From: Streptomyces sp. NBC_01216
GTDB lineage: Bacteria > Actinomycetota > Actinomycetes > Streptomycetales > Streptomycetaceae
Direction: 5' to 3'
Assembly: GCF_035994945.1 (NCBI RefSeq)
Contig: NZ_CP108677.1
Coordinates: 434,001-498,000 of the forward strand
DNA: 64,000 nt
The position numbers and the translations under genes were made by a program. Within the stretch, counting starts at the first letter, position 1, and every line of letters starts with the position of its first letter. The notes under the pieces are model-generated. The model was not told the origin of the DNA, did not search any database, and saw only the letters and a list, made by a program, of their open reading frames with translations. Shown here piece by piece: positions 28,766 to 38,108 of this stretch.

Positions 28766-29034
28766 GGGAGCCTCCTCGGGGGTGTCGTGCAACTGACGGT
28801 GAGGAGTACGCGAAGAGTACGGACGGTTGCGGCGCGTCACTCCCACCACCCGAATGCCGCCAACTCCATTTCGTCACACGAAAGGCGGGCCACGCCGTGC
28901 CCGCGGGGCCGCCCGGCTCACCCGTCGGCCGCCCGTCGGGTGCATCCGCCTCGGCCGAGGAGTCGCAAAACGTGGAAAACAGGGCAAGAGTCACCTAGGA
29001 GCTACTACCGTGACCCACGAGGAGGCGGACGGCG

Positions 29035-29424
29035 ATGGAAGCCGGAAGCGGTGCCGGAGACCAGAGCGCGCCCGAGGCGCACCGGTTCCTCGTGGAGAGT
29101 CGGCCGGGTGCGCCTGGTGTCGTCGTCCTCTCCCTGAGCGGCGAACTCGACCACGACACGGCGCAGCCGCTCCAGGACGCGCTGGAGGAGCACGACACGG
29201 CCGGCCGCGTGGTGGTCGACTGCGCGGGGCTGCGCTTCTGCGACTCCACGGGGCTGAACGTGCTGCTCAGGGCGCGACTGCGGCTGCGTGACACGGGCGG
29301 GCACCTGGATCTGGCCGGCTTGGGACCACCAGTGGATCGCATGTTCGAAATCACCGGCGCCCGGACGGTGTTCCGGGTGTACGACGACGTCGCGGACGCC
29401 CTCGCGGACCGGCGGCCGGGATAG
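29035..29424 (+). CDS. STAS-domain anti-sigma factor antagonist
   Basis: A 129-residue antagonist of the SpoIIAA/RsbV/BldG type. The STAS fold spans about 15-120, and the phosphorylatable serine is in the conserved loop RFCDSTGLNVLL. Unphosphorylated, it binds the partner HATPase anti-sigma kinase and frees the sigma factor; PP2C phosphatases reactivate it. The start at 29035 has GAGGAGG upstream. The anti-sigma gene begins 21 bases downstream on the same strand, so the pair is probably an operon, and a SigB-family sigma gene faces it. Confidence 0.93.
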   Translation: MEAGSGAGDQSAPEAHRFLVESRPGAPGVVVLSLSGELDHDTAQPLQDALEEHDTAGRVVVDCAGLRFCDSTGLNVLLRARLRLRDTGGHLDLAGLGPPVDRMFEITGARTVFRVYDDVADALADRRPG

Positions 29425-29444
29425 CGGCACGAGGGCGGGCGACC

Positions 29445-29930
29445 ATGGAGGCGGTCATGGGCGGACAGGACGGGGAGAGAGAGCAGGTGCGGCGGATCGG
29501 ACTGTCCGGGACCGAGGGCGTCGTCACCCGTTGCCGCGACTTCACCGCGGCTGCCTTGGCGGACTGGGGCTGGATCCCGGCGGAGAGCGAGGAGGACGGG
29601 GAGCGGGTGGACGACGTTCTGCTGCTCGTGTCCGAGGTGGTCACCAACGCCTGCCTGCACGCGGGCGGGCCGGAGGAGCTGGTTCTGCGGCACACGGCGG
29701 GACGCCTGCGGGTCGAGGTCGCGGACGCGAACCCCGAACTCCCGCGTGCCTACGCCCCGCGGTCCCCGTCGCTGCCCGGCGGGCACGGTCTGATGGTTCT
29801 GGACCGGCTGGCCGGAGACTGGGGTTCCGAGCCCAGGGGTGGGGACGCGACGGGCAAGGTGGTGTGGCTGGAGGTCAGCCGTCCGTCCCGTCCTCCGTGG
29901 CAGCGGGTTCGGCGAGCAGGCCGTCCCTGA
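29445..29930 (+). CDS. HATPase anti-sigma factor (RsbW/SpoIIAB-like)
   Basis: A 161-residue GHKL ATP-binding protein of the anti-sigma kinase class. The N box is LLLVSEVVTNACLHAGG, followed by LRVEVADANPELP and GGHGLMVLDRLAGDWG as the other ATP-contact boxes. It would bind and inactivate a SigB-type sigma factor and phosphorylate the STAS protein encoded just upstream. Its 3' end overlaps the end of the convergent sigma gene by 56 bases. That is unusual and could produce antisense coupling between the anti-sigma and sigma transcripts. Pairing with that sigma factor is inferred. Confidence 0.92.
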   Translation: MEAVMGGQDGEREQVRRIGLSGTEGVVTRCRDFTAAALADWGWIPAESEEDGERVDDVLLLVSEVVTNACLHAGGPEELVLRHTAGRLRVEVADANPELPRAYAPRSPSLPGGHGLMVLDRLAGDWGSEPRGGDATGKVVWLEVSRPSRPPWQRVRRAGRP

Positions 29931-30783
29931 GTTCGTGGAGGATCCGCGCGAGCAGACGGGAGACGTGCATCTGGGAGAGCCCGAGGCGCGCCCCGATCTG
30001 CGCCTGCGTGAGGTCCTCGCCGAAGCGCAGCGACAGGATCGTGCGGTCGCGGGCGTCGAGCCTTGCGAGCAGCGGCTTCAGTGACTCCAGGTACTCGATC
30101 AGCTCGTAGGAGGGCTCGGCGGTCGCCAGGTGGCGTGAACCGGCGCCCGGGTCGGCTCCGGCGTCGCCGCAGGGCGCGTCCAGCGAACGCGCGACGTAGC
30201 CGTTGGAGGCCAGTTCGCCCTCGGCCACGCCCTCCTCGCTGAGGTGCAGATGGTCGGCGAGTTCCGCCCGGCTGGGGCGGTGCCCGAGCTGCTGCTCCAG
30301 GGTGTCCACCGCCTTGGCGACGTCGATGCGCAGCTCCTGGAGCCGCCGCGGCACCCGCACCGCCCAGCTCGTGTCCCGGAAGTACCGTTTCATCTCGCCG
30401 ATGACCGTGGGGAGGGCGAAGGCGGAGAAGTCGGTGCCGCGCTCGGGGTCGAAGCGGTCGATCGCCTTGATCAGGCCGATCGTGCCGATCTGCACGATGT
30501 CCTCGGCCGGCTCGGCCCGGTTGCGGAAGCGGCGGGCGGCGAACCTCACCAGGCTGATGTTGAGCTCGATGAGGGTGTTGCGGACATAGGCGTGCTCGGG
30601 CGTGCCCTCCTCCAGTTCCGCCAGGCGTACGAAGAGCGCGACGGAGAGTCTCCGGGCGTCGTCCGTGGACACGGTGGCCGGCCGGGCGATGTCGGGCAGT
30701 CCGTGCAGTGCTTCGTGGCGCACGGCGGCGCCGTCCGGGAGCGGATCCGGGCCGGTGGCGGTGTGTCGTCGAGCGGTGGCCAT
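29875..30783 (-). CDS. SigB/SigF-family RNA polymerase sigma factor
   Basis: A 302-residue stress or developmental sigma factor. Region 2 holds RNTLIELNISLVRFAARRFRNR and EDIVQIGTIGLIKAIDRFDPERG; region 2.4/3 VIGEMKRYFRDTSWAVRVPRRLQEL; region 4 LSLRFGEDLTQAQIGARLGLSQMHVSRLLARIL. This is the SigB/F/G/I group of Streptomyces, controlled by partner switching. The ATG at 30783 has AAGGA upstream. About 50 N-terminal residues precede region 2. The neighbours on both sides are HATPase anti-sigma genes. I did not find a clear GNNT-N15-GGGTA type autoregulated promoter upstream. Confidence 0.94.
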   Translation of the reverse strand: MATARRHTATGPDPLPDGAAVRHEALHGLPDIARPATVSTDDARRLSVALFVRLAELEEGTPEHAYVRNTLIELNISLVRFAARRFRNRAEPAEDIVQIGTIGLIKAIDRFDPERGTDFSAFALPTVIGEMKRYFRDTSWAVRVPRRLQELRIDVAKAVDTLEQQLGHRPSRAELADHLHLSEEGVAEGELASNGYVARSLDAPCGDAGADPGAGSRHLATAEPSYELIEYLESLKPLLARLDARDRTILSLRFGEDLTQAQIGARLGLSQMHVSRLLARILHELRDGLLAEPAATEDGTDG

Positions 30784-30917
30784 GTCGTTCCTTCGACGGT
30801 GGCGAGAGGCCCGCGCCCTGCCCTCGGGGGCTCGGCGGGGTCGTCGATCGAGTGCCCTGCCAGACAGATGCCCACTATCGGGTGGTTTGACACGATATCC
30901 AGGGGAAGCGGCAGTGT

Positions 30918-31451
30918 ATGACCTCGCGCGATCGCACCACGGACGACCGGACGCGGACGTACCCACTGACCCAGGGGTCCGGGATGGTGCGTCAGTGCCG
31001 CGACGTCACCGGGCGGGCGTTGAGCGAATGGTTCGGACCGGCGGGGGCGCCGGAACGGCTCTGCGCGCAGGACGCCCTGCTGCTGGTGTCGGAGGTGGTG
31101 ACGAACGCGTGCACGCACGGTGGTGTCCCCTACGAGCTGCGGCTGGACCGGACCGGTGACCGGCTCTGGGTCCAGGTCAGCGACACCAGCCCGGTACGGC
31201 CCCGGCCCCACGGTCCGCACCGGGCCGACCGCACCTCCGGGCACGGGCTCTACCTGCTGGAGCGGCTTTCCGTCGCGTGGGGATCGGTGCCCCGGCCGGG
31301 GGGCAAGGCGGTCTGGTTCGAGGTGGAGGTGCCGCCCGGCTCAGAGCCTGCCGGGTGGCCTCTGAGGCCACCCGGAGCGAGGACCTGGAGCGCCGCGTCA
31401 GACGACCTTCGCCCGTCGCGACGCCCGCGCGGTACGGGCCCCGGGCGCTGA
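30918..31451 (+). CDS. HATPase anti-sigma factor-like protein
   Basis: A second GHKL regulator, up to 177 residues, divergent from the sigma gene. The ATPase boxes are LLLVSEVVTNACTHGG, LWVQVSDTSPVRP and SGHGLYLLERLSVAWG, ending at KAVWFEVEVPP (about residue 140). The remaining 36 residues are low-complexity. They fall in a copy of the dispersed repeat, including a perfect hairpin at 31351-31375, so the original stop may have been lost. It could bind the adjacent sigma factor or another STAS protein. The ATP-binding core is intact, so activity is likely retained. Confidence 0.88.
   Translation: MTSRDRTTDDRTRTYPLTQGSGMVRQCRDVTGRALSEWFGPAGAPERLCAQDALLLVSEVVTNACTHGGVPYELRLDRTGDRLWVQVSDTSPVRPRPHGPHRADRTSGHGLYLLERLSVAWGSVPRPGGKAVWFEVEVPPGSEPAGWPLRPPGARTWSAASDDLRPSRRPRGTGPGR
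31341..31375 (+). repeat. Dispersed repeat fragment with perfect hairpin
   Basis: Starts TCAGAGCCTGCCGGGTGGCC. CCGGGTGGCC (31351-31360), loop TCTGA, and GGCCACCCGG (31366-31375) make a ten-pair stem. It resembles a terminator but lies inside the 3' coding end of the HATPase gene. Confidence 0.75.
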
Positions 31452-31571
31452 GGGCCGGACCACGGGCCGGGCGGGGGTTCGAAGCCTCGGCCTAGAGTGG
31501 AGACGTGGTGCGGATCGTCGCGGTGCACCCCGCATCCCGGCCGCGCCGCGACCGCCCGTGCGAGGTCTCCC

Positions 31572-34526
31572 ATGGCACAGAGCACCCCCTCCTCCGGCGC
31601 CGGGCCCGCGCCCGGGAAGTTCGGCGAGGACGGACTCCGGCAACTGTTGGCCGGGCTCACCGCCGTACGGGACGGAGACCTGTCCGTCCGACTGTCAGGC
31701 GCCGCCGGCGGCATCCACGGCGAGATCGCCGGGGTCTACAACGACATGGTCGACCAGCTGTCGCTGGTCACCTCCGAGGTCACCCGGGTCGCGGGCGAGG
31801 TCGGCGGCCAGGGCCTACTCGGGGGCCGGGTCCGCGAACCACGGGCCCGCGGCGCGTGGCAGGAGCTGACGTCGGGCGTGAACACGATGGCCGACAACCT
31901 CACCTCACAGGTGCGGTCGATCGCGCAGGTAGCGACGGCCGTCGCCCGCGGTGACCTCACCCAGAAGATCCGGGTGGACGCGCGCGGGGAGATCCTGGAG
32001 CTCAAGGAGACCATCAACACCATGGTCGACCAGCTGTCCTCCTTCGCCGAGGAGGTCACCCGGGTGGCCCGCGAGGTCGGCACCGAGGGAAAACTCGGCG
32101 GCCAGGCCACGGTGCGGGGCGTGTCCGGCACCTGGCGTGACCTCACCGACAACGTCAACTCCATGGCCGACAACCTGACCAACCAGGTGCGCAACATCGC
32201 CCAGGTCACCACGGCCGTCGCCCAGGGCGACCTGACGAGCCGGATCGACGTCTCGGCACGCGGCGAGATCCTGGAACTGAAGACCACCATCAACACCATG
32301 GTCGACCAGCTGTCCTCCTTCGCCGCCGAGGTCACCCGGGTGGCCCGCGAGGTCGGCACCGAGGGAAAACTCGGCGGCCAGGCGGAGGTCGAGGGTGTCT
32401 CGGGCACCTGGAAACGGCTGACCGAGAACGTCAACGAGCTCGCCGGGAACCTCACCCGGCAGGTCCGCGCCATCGCCGAGGTCACCAGCGCCGTCGCCGA
32501 GGGCGACCTCACGCGTTCCATCACGGTCGAGGCACCCGGAGAGGTCGGGGAACTGCGGGACAACATCAACTCGATGGTCGAGTCGCTGCGGGCCACCACC
32601 CGGGCCAACGAGGAGCAGGACTGGCTCCAGACCAACCTGGCTCGGATCACCGGTCTCCTCCAGGGCACCCGGAGCCTTCCTCAGATCGCCGAGCTGAGCA
32701 TGACGGAGGTACCCCCGCTCGTCTCCGCGCAGTACGGTGCCTTCTTCCTCGCCCGCGAGGACGAGCGGGGCACCGAACTCGTCATGACCGCCTCCTACGG
32801 CTCCCCCGACGACCCGGACGCACCGCGACGCCGGTTCCGTATCGGCCAGTCCCTCGTCGGACAGGCCGCCCACGACCGGCGCCCCCTCGTCGTCGAGCGG
32901 GTCCCCGCCGGGTACGCCACCATCGCCTCCGGGGTGGGTTCCGGTGAGCCCGTGACCCTGGTGGTGCTGCCCGTGGTGGTCGAGGAACAGGTCCTCGGTG
33001 TGGCCGAGTTCGCCACCCTCCATCGCTTCACGCCCATCCAGCGCGACTTCCTCGACCGCTTCGTGGCCAGCGCCGGGGCCGTTCTCAGCTCACTGTTCGC
33101 CAACCTACGCACCGACGAACTCCTCGGGCAGTCGCGCCGGCTGGCCGACGAACTACGCTCCCGGTCCAAGGAGTTGCAGGCGCGCCAGCAGGAACTCCAG
33201 CGCTCCAACGCGGAACTCAAGGAGAAGGCGACGCTGCTCGCCCAGCGCAACAGGGACATCGAGTCCAAGAACCTGGTCATCGAGCAGGCGCGCCAGGAAC
33301 TGGAGGCGCGGGCCCAGCAGCTCTCGCGCACCTCCATGTACAAGTCCGAGTTCCTCGCCAACATGAGCCACGAGCTGCGCACCCCCCTCAACAGCCTGCT
33401 CATCCTGGCCCGGCTGCTCGCGCAGAACCCGCGGGGAAACCTGACGGAGAAGCAGGTGGACTACGCGGAGGTGATCCACTCCGCCGGCTCCGACCTGCTC
33501 CAGCTGATCAACGACATCCTCGACCTGTCGAAGGTCGAGGCGGGCAAGATGGAGATCCGGCACGAGGCATTCGCCCTGCGCGAGCTCCTGGACTACCTGG
33601 AGGCGACCTTCGGGCCGGAGGCCGACGAGCGCGCGCTGGACTTCACCGTCAAGGTCTCCGCCGAGGTACCCGGGCAGCTCACCACCGACGAGGCACGGCT
33701 CCGGCAGATCCTGCGCAACCTGCTCTCCAACGCGCTGAAGTTCACCGACGAGGGCCGGGTGGAGCTGACCGTCGACCGGGCGGCGCCCGAGGAGACACCG
33801 GTGGCCCTGCGCGACGGCGGGCTGGTGCTCGCCTTCCGCGTCGCCGATACCGGCGTCGGTATCCCCGCCGAGCGGCTGGAGAACATCTTCGAGGCGTTCC
33901 AGCAGGGCGACGGCACCACCGCGCGACGGTACGGGGGCACCGGGCTGGGACTCTCCATCAGCCGGGAGGTGGCCGGGCTCCTCGGCGGCGCCATCGAGGC
34001 CGAGAGCACGCCCGGCCGGGGCAGCCGCTTCACCTTCTTCCTGCCCGCGCCGGGGACGGCGGCGGACACCCGGCCGGACGGGGTCCCGGCCGCGGACGCC
34101 GAGCGGACGGCCGGCGACCGGACCTCCGCCACCGACGGCGTCGCCCCGGGGACGGACGGCGAGACGGTGCTGGTCGTCGACGACGACGCCCGTAACGTCT
34201 TCGCGCTCACCGAGGCTCTCGAGGGCCACGGACTGCGCGTCCTCACCGCGGACGGCGGACGGGCCGGGCTGGACCTGCTCGGCGCCCACGAGGAGATCCG
34301 GCTCGTCCTGATGGACGTGATGATGGCCGGTATGGACGGCTACACCACGATCGAGGCTCTCAGGAAGCTGCCGGGCCGGGCCACGCTCCCGGTGATCGTG
34401 GTGACCGCGAAGGCCATGCCGGGAGACCGGTCCCGGGCCCTGGAGGCGGGCGCCGACGACTACGTGGCCAAGCCGGTGGACGAAGCCGAACTGGTGGCCA
34501 AGATCCGCTCCTGGCTGACGGACTGA
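31572..34526 (+). CDS. Hybrid histidine kinase with four HAMP units
   Basis: A 984-residue soluble hybrid kinase with no membrane segment. Order: four HAMP units, the last three spaced exactly 92 residues apart (starting near 20, 114, 206 and 298); GAF domain (about 375-510); coiled coil (about 520-595); HisKA with the phosphorylated His600 in [13 protein letters not shown]; HATPase ([30 protein letters not shown]); and a C-terminal receiver (about 860-980, [13 protein letters not shown], phosphoacceptor in LVLMDVMM, Lys in VAKPVDE). It resembles OsaA, the Streptomyces osmoadaptation kinase, but is shorter and has no osaB-like gene beside it. The start at 31572 has GAGGT upstream. Confidence 0.93.
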   Translation: MAQSTPSSGAGPAPGKFGEDGLRQLLAGLTAVRDGDLSVRLSGAAGGIHGEIAGVYNDMVDQLSLVTSEVTRVAGEVGGQGLLGGRVREPRARGAWQELTSGVNTMADNLTSQVRSIAQVATAVARGDLTQKIRVDARGEILELKETINTMVDQLSSFAEEVTRVAREVGTEGKLGGQATVRGVSGTWRDLTDNVNSMADNLTNQVRNIAQVTTAVAQGDLTSRIDVSARGEILELKTTINTMVDQLSSFAAEVTRVAREVGTEGKLGGQAEVEGVSGTWKRLTENVNELAGNLTRQVRAIAEVTSAVAEGDLTRSITVEAPGEVGELRDNINSMVESLRATTRANEEQDWLQTNLARITGLLQGTRSLPQIAELSMTEVPPLVSAQYGAFFLAREDERGTELVMTASYGSPDDPDAPRRRFRIGQSLVGQAAHDRRPLVVERVPAGYATIASGVGSGEPVTLVVLPVVVEEQVLGVAEFATLHRFTPIQRDFLDRFVASAGAVLSSLFANLRTDELLGQSRRLADELRSRSKELQARQQELQRSNAELKEKATLLAQRNRDIESKNLVIEQARQELEARAQQLSRTSMYKSEFLANMSHELRTPLNSLLILARLLAQNPRGNLTEKQVDYAEVIHSAGSDLLQLINDILDLSKVEAGKMEIRHEAFALRELLDYLEATFGPEADERALDFTVKVSAEVPGQLTTDEARLRQILRNLLSNALKFTDEGRVELTVDRAAPEETPVALRDGGLVLAFRVADTGVGIPAERLENIFEAFQQGDGTTARRYGGTGLGLSISREVAGLLGGAIEAESTPGRGSRFTFFLPAPGTAADTRPDGVPAADAERTAGDRTSATDGVAPGTDGETVLVVDDDARNVFALTEALEGHGLRVLTADGGRAGLDLLGAHEEIRLVLMDVMMAGMDGYTTIEALRKLPGRATLPVIVVTAKAMPGDRSRALEAGADDYVAKPVDEAELVAKIRSWLTD

Positions 34527-34542
34527 GCCGCCGGGTCGGCGG

Positions 34543-34563
34543 CGCCGCCCACGGCGGGCGGCG
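34543..34563. terminator. Bidirectional terminator
   Basis: CGCCGCCC, loop ACGGC, GGGCGGCG: eight perfect pairs in the 37-base gap between the convergent kinase and phosphatase genes. Confidence 0.65.
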
Positions 34564-36915
34564 TCAGCGCGTCCGGGGCCGTCCGCGCACCCCGACGGCG
34601 ACGAGGCTGGTGTCGTCGTCCGTGTCCCCCACCGCCGTACTGAGCAACCCGTCCACCAAACGGTCCGGTGGCCGGCCGGACAGCCGCTCCGCCTCCCGGG
34701 CGAGCCGTTCGAGCCCGGCTGCCAGGTCGTCGTGACGGCGCTCGACCAGGCCGTCCGTGTACAGCAGCAGCGTGTCCCCGGGCCGCAGTCCGGTCCGCCG
34801 CTCGTGGTAGGCGTACCCGGGCTCCGCGCCCAGCAGAAGATCGAGCGGCGGACCGAGAAGCCGCGCCCGGCCGTCCCTGAGCAGCAGCGGAGGCAGGTGG
34901 CCGGCGCTCGACCAGACCAGGCCACGGTCCCGTGGGTCGTACAGGGCGCACACGGCGGTGGCCGTGGTGCCGCCACCCGTGCGCAGGGTGACCTCGTTGA
35001 GCCACCCCATCAGGTGTCGCGGCGGATGCCCGGTGAAGGCCAGCGCCCGCTGGGCGTTTCGCAGGGCGACCATGCCGGTGACGGAGTCGATCCCGTGTCC
35101 GGCGATGTCGCCGACCGCCACCAGCACCTGACCGTTCGGCAGCCGCAGGACGTCGTACCAGTCGCCGCCGACGCGGTATTCCTCGGCGGCCGGCCGGTAG
35201 CGTGCGGCGACGACCAGGTCACCGGGGAGCTCCTGCAGGCCGGGGACCTCGGGGATGATGGCCTGCTGCAGCTGGAGGGCCATCTGGTGGCGCATCTCCG
35301 CCTCGTTGCGCACCTCCGTGAGGTGGTCGAAGGTCGCCGTCAGCGCCATCTCGGTGCGCCGGCTGTCCGAGACGTCCTGGAACACCCCGACGATGCCGGT
35401 GACCGTGTCCCCGGTCAGCAGCGGTTCGGCCGCGACCCGCACATGCCGGACGGTCCCGTCGGGCAGCACGATCCGGAGGACCGTCTGCGCCCCCGTCTGC
35501 CGCTCCCTGAGGGTGGTCAGCAGTTCGGTGAGCGCCTCGCCGTCGTCCCGGTGCACCCTCCCGCGCAGGCCCGGCAGGGGCACCGGCTGCTCCGTCCGGT
35601 CCATGCCGAACATGGCGTACGCCTGCTCCGACCAGACGGTCCCGCCGCCGTCCGGGGTGTCCTGGAAGGTGGCGACGCTCTGGAGTCTCGCCACGGCCCG
35701 GCCGGTGGCCATGCCGACGTCGCCGACGGTGTGCCACAGGACGACCGCGCGTCCCCCGCCGGCCGGCAGTACGCGGACGTCGAGAAGCGGCGTCGTTTCG
35801 CCGGGGCGGGCCGAGGCGGGGAGCCGGGCGGCGCGTTGGGTGCGGGTGGTGGCGACGGCGCGGCGCGCCAGATGGGCCAGATCGGCGTGGACCAGCGGGA
35901 AGGCACGGGAGAGGGAACGGTCTCGGGCGGGGGGCGCGCCGCCGAGTGTCGCGGCGGCCTCGTCGTTGAGGTGGATCACGGTCGGCGCCCCGGAGCCGGG
36001 GCCGCGGCCCAGCAGCATCGCGGGGCGGGCCAGCGCGTCGAGGACGTCCACGAGCACCGGCGCGTCCGGCTGTTCCGTCTCGGCGCCGCCCAGCACCGCG
36101 CCTGCCACGTCCACCAGGCCGGTGAGGGCGCGTCTGACCGTCGCGTCGAGGGCGGTGGGGCCCGGCCAGCCGACCAGGGCCAGGCCGACCAGGGCCCGGC
36201 GCCGGTGCAGCGGCAGCAGGGCGCGCGCCGCGTGCGCCGAGGCCCCGGGGAGCGGCAGACCGGTGGGCGGGCCGTCGTCGAGCCAGACGGGCACCCCGTC
36301 CTTGAGGACCGCGCGGAAGGGCTCGGGGGCCGCCGGGGGGATCCACTGCCAGGCGACAGCCTCGGAGGCTCCCACGCCGGCGTGTCCGACGAGCCGCAGG
36401 CACCCGGCCTCGGTGCCACGCCACAGCCACAGGCTGTCCGCCCCGTGCGGGGCGAGGCCGCCCTCCAGCAGGGTGCGGGCCGCCTCGTCGACGGTGTCCG
36501 TGGCCTCGGCCGCCGCGACGACGCGCCGCGCCCGGCGGGTCTCACCGGGATACCGGGCGGAGGAGGCGATCCGGAGCCGGGTGCCGAACGTCTCGGGCGG
36601 GCCGTCGGCCGCGGCCGTCCACGGACCGCCGGGCATGGTCGCGGCGCCCTCGCCGACGGCGTCGACGATGTCTGCGGCGAGGTCCGCGGGAGCGAGGCCG
36701 GTCGCCTGGGCGAGGGCTTCAAGGTGCTCGGCGGCGTCGGTCGGGGACAGCCGCAGCTGCGCGGCGAGCATGCCCGTGGCGAGGTCGAGGAGATGCCGGT
36801 GCGCGGTGCGTCCGCGCAGCCATTCGATCTCGGCGGCGAGACCTCCCGCGCTGGTCAGGCCGGTCTCCGCGCCGACACCGGCCGGCGGCGGGGTGGAGTT
36901 TCCGGAGTCGGTCAA
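34564..36915 (-). CDS. ANTAR-GAF-PAS-PP2C phosphatase
   Basis: A large cytoplasmic phosphatase of about 783 residues. The N-terminus (about 20-80) has an ANTAR-like helical domain (EIEWLRGRTAHRHLLDLATGMLAAQL, then LAQATGL), normally an RNA-binding antitermination module. A GAF-like region follows (about 130-260), a degenerate sensor region, a PAS domain (about 440-545), and a PP2C domain (about 580-780) with GGDWYDV, VGDIAGHGID, YTDGLVERR and DTDDDTSLVAV. ANTAR in front of a phosphatase is unusual but recurs in Streptomyces. The TTG at 36915 is the best available start (GGGGGT upstream); no in-frame ATG fits. It is convergent with the hybrid kinase. Confidence 0.88.
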   Translation of the reverse strand: MTDSGNSTPPPAGVGAETGLTSAGGLAAEIEWLRGRTAHRHLLDLATGMLAAQLRLSPTDAAEHLEALAQATGLAPADLAADIVDAVGEGAATMPGGPWTAAADGPPETFGTRLRIASSARYPGETRRARRVVAAAEATDTVDEAARTLLEGGLAPHGADSLWLWRGTEAGCLRLVGHAGVGASEAVAWQWIPPAAPEPFRAVLKDGVPVWLDDGPPTGLPLPGASAHAARALLPLHRRRALVGLALVGWPGPTALDATVRRALTGLVDVAGAVLGGAETEQPDAPVLVDVLDALARPAMLLGRGPGSGAPTVIHLNDEAAATLGGAPPARDRSLSRAFPLVHADLAHLARRAVATTRTQRAARLPASARPGETTPLLDVRVLPAGGGRAVVLWHTVGDVGMATGRAVARLQSVATFQDTPDGGGTVWSEQAYAMFGMDRTEQPVPLPGLRGRVHRDDGEALTELLTTLRERQTGAQTVLRIVLPDGTVRHVRVAAEPLLTGDTVTGIVGVFQDVSDSRRTEMALTATFDHLTEVRNEAEMRHQMALQLQQAIIPEVPGLQELPGDLVVAARYRPAAEEYRVGGDWYDVLRLPNGQVLVAVGDIAGHGIDSVTGMVALRNAQRALAFTGHPPRHLMGWLNEVTLRTGGGTTATAVCALYDPRDRGLVWSSAGHLPPLLLRDGRARLLGPPLDLLLGAEPGYAYHERRTGLRPGDTLLLYTDGLVERRHDDLAAGLERLAREAERLSGRPPDRLVDGLLSTAVGDTDDDTSLVAVGVRGRPRTR

Positions 36916-37173
36916 GAGGACCCCCGTTGCGCCGTCGAAGGGACGTCCGGAGCACCTGCGCCTACCCGCTCGGAATTCTACCCGCGCGTCCGTCTCCGTT
37001 CCCTGCGCCCGCCCGGCGGGCGGGCACGCCGGCGACGGGACGCCGACGGCCTTCCTCGTCCTCGGGAGGACTGGACCGGCGGTCTGAGGCACGCTTGAAC
37101 AGGGGGTCGGTACGTGCGAAGGCCGAGCGTCGCCCGCGAAGGGCGCGGCGACGGAGCGGAGGAGGTGTCGACG

Positions 37174-37572
37174 ATGGACGGACCACGGCTCTCCCCGCGC
37201 GAGCGGCGCGTCCTGGCCGAGATGGAGGAGGACCTCCGCAAGAACGTCCTGGCCCGCGATCCCCGTAAGCCCCACCGCGGTCGTCGGCTGCCGGTACCCC
37301 GCGCCCGCGGGGAACGCCGGCGTCCCTCCGGAGTCGTCCTCGCGGTGCTCGCCACCGCGGCCCTGGTCCTGCTGATCCTCGGCATCGTCACGGAACGCGC
37401 CGGTTTCATCTGGGCGTTCACGGCCGTGTGGGTGCTGACGCTGATCTGGCTGCTGCGCCTGGTGATCCACTGGACGCGGCGGCTCCAGGAACGCCGGAGC
37501 GGCGCCGAGGGGCCGCGGGGCGGCGGCGGACACGAGGACGGCCGGTCCGGTGACGGTCCGGCCGGCGTATGA
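37174..37572 (+). CDS. DUF3040-like membrane protein
   Basis: A 132-residue protein beginning MDGPRLSPRERRVLAEMEED, the conserved start of DUF3040 proteins (LSxxExRxLxxIE). A basic region follows, then two membrane helices (about 50-70 and 75-95: VVLAVLATAALVLLILGIV and WAFTAVWVLTLIWLL) and a charged Gly-rich tail. Function of the family is unknown. The ATG at 37174 is chosen because GGAGGAGG precedes it at eight bases. It lies upstream of a small basic protein on the same strand, with 74 bases between. Confidence 0.82.
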   Translation: MDGPRLSPRERRVLAEMEEDLRKNVLARDPRKPHRGRRLPVPRARGERRRPSGVVLAVLATAALVLLILGIVTERAGFIWAFTAVWVLTLIWLLRLVIHWTRRLQERRSGAEGPRGGGGHEDGRSGDGPAGV

Positions 37573-37646
37573 GGGGGCGGAGTGCGGGCACGGGACCGCG
37601 GTGAGTCGGCAGAGGCGAGCCGGCACGGTGCGGAGAGGAGCGGACT

Positions 37647-37970
37647 ATGCCCCGTGGATCGAGCGCCAAGCGTGAGCGGCAGTACGAGCACATCCGGGAG
37701 AGCGCCCTGGACCGGGGCGAGAGCGAGAAGCGCGCCGAGGAGATCGCCGCGCGCACGGTCAACAAGGAGCGGGCCCGGGCGGGCGAGTCCGAGGCCGCCG
37801 GCAGGAGTTCACTCGACGACATGTCGTCCGCGCGCCGCGGCGGACGACGCTCGCACAGCGGCGCGCGGGGGCCGACCTACGACCAGTTGTACGCCGAGGC
37901 GCGACGACGCGGCGTCAAGGGCCGCTCGTCGATGAACAAGGCCGAGCTGAAGCGCTCTCTGGGCCGCTGA
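37647..37970 (+). CDS. Small basic protein (so-called plasmid stabilization type)
   Basis: A 107-residue highly charged protein. The N-terminus is MPRGSSAKRERQYEHIRESA, then ERGES-type repeats (DRGESEKRAEEIAARTVNKERA), an SSxxD linker and GGRRSHSG. The C-terminal helix pair TYDQLYAEARRRGVKGRSSM plus NKAELKRSL resembles the Rho N-terminal/SAP-like nucleic-acid binding fold. Databases often label relatives plasmid stabilization protein, without strong evidence. A stress-related nucleic-acid binding role is possible given the setting. It has a good GGAGAGGAG ribosome site. A long hairpin follows the stop. Confidence 0.82.
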   Translation: MPRGSSAKRERQYEHIRESALDRGESEKRAEEIAARTVNKERARAGESEAAGRSSLDDMSSARRGGRRSHSGARGPTYDQLYAEARRRGVKGRSSMNKAELKRSLGR

Positions 37971-37984
37971 CGGCCTCGCCCCTG

Positions 37985-38020
37985 CCCGGCCGACGCCGGC
38001 CCGGCACGCCGTCGGCCGGG
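37985..38020. terminator. Bidirectional terminator
   Basis: Arms CCCGGCCGACG (37985-37995) and CGTCGGCCGGG (38010-38020) pair perfectly over 11 bases, in the gap between convergent genes ending at 37970 and 38109. Confidence 0.7.
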
Positions 38021-38108
38021 CTTCCGGGACGGGTGCGCGGGGCGGGGCAGGAGGGGCGGACGGCAACGGCGCCGGAGGGTGGACGGCCGCGGGGGCCTGA
38101 GTTCGCCG

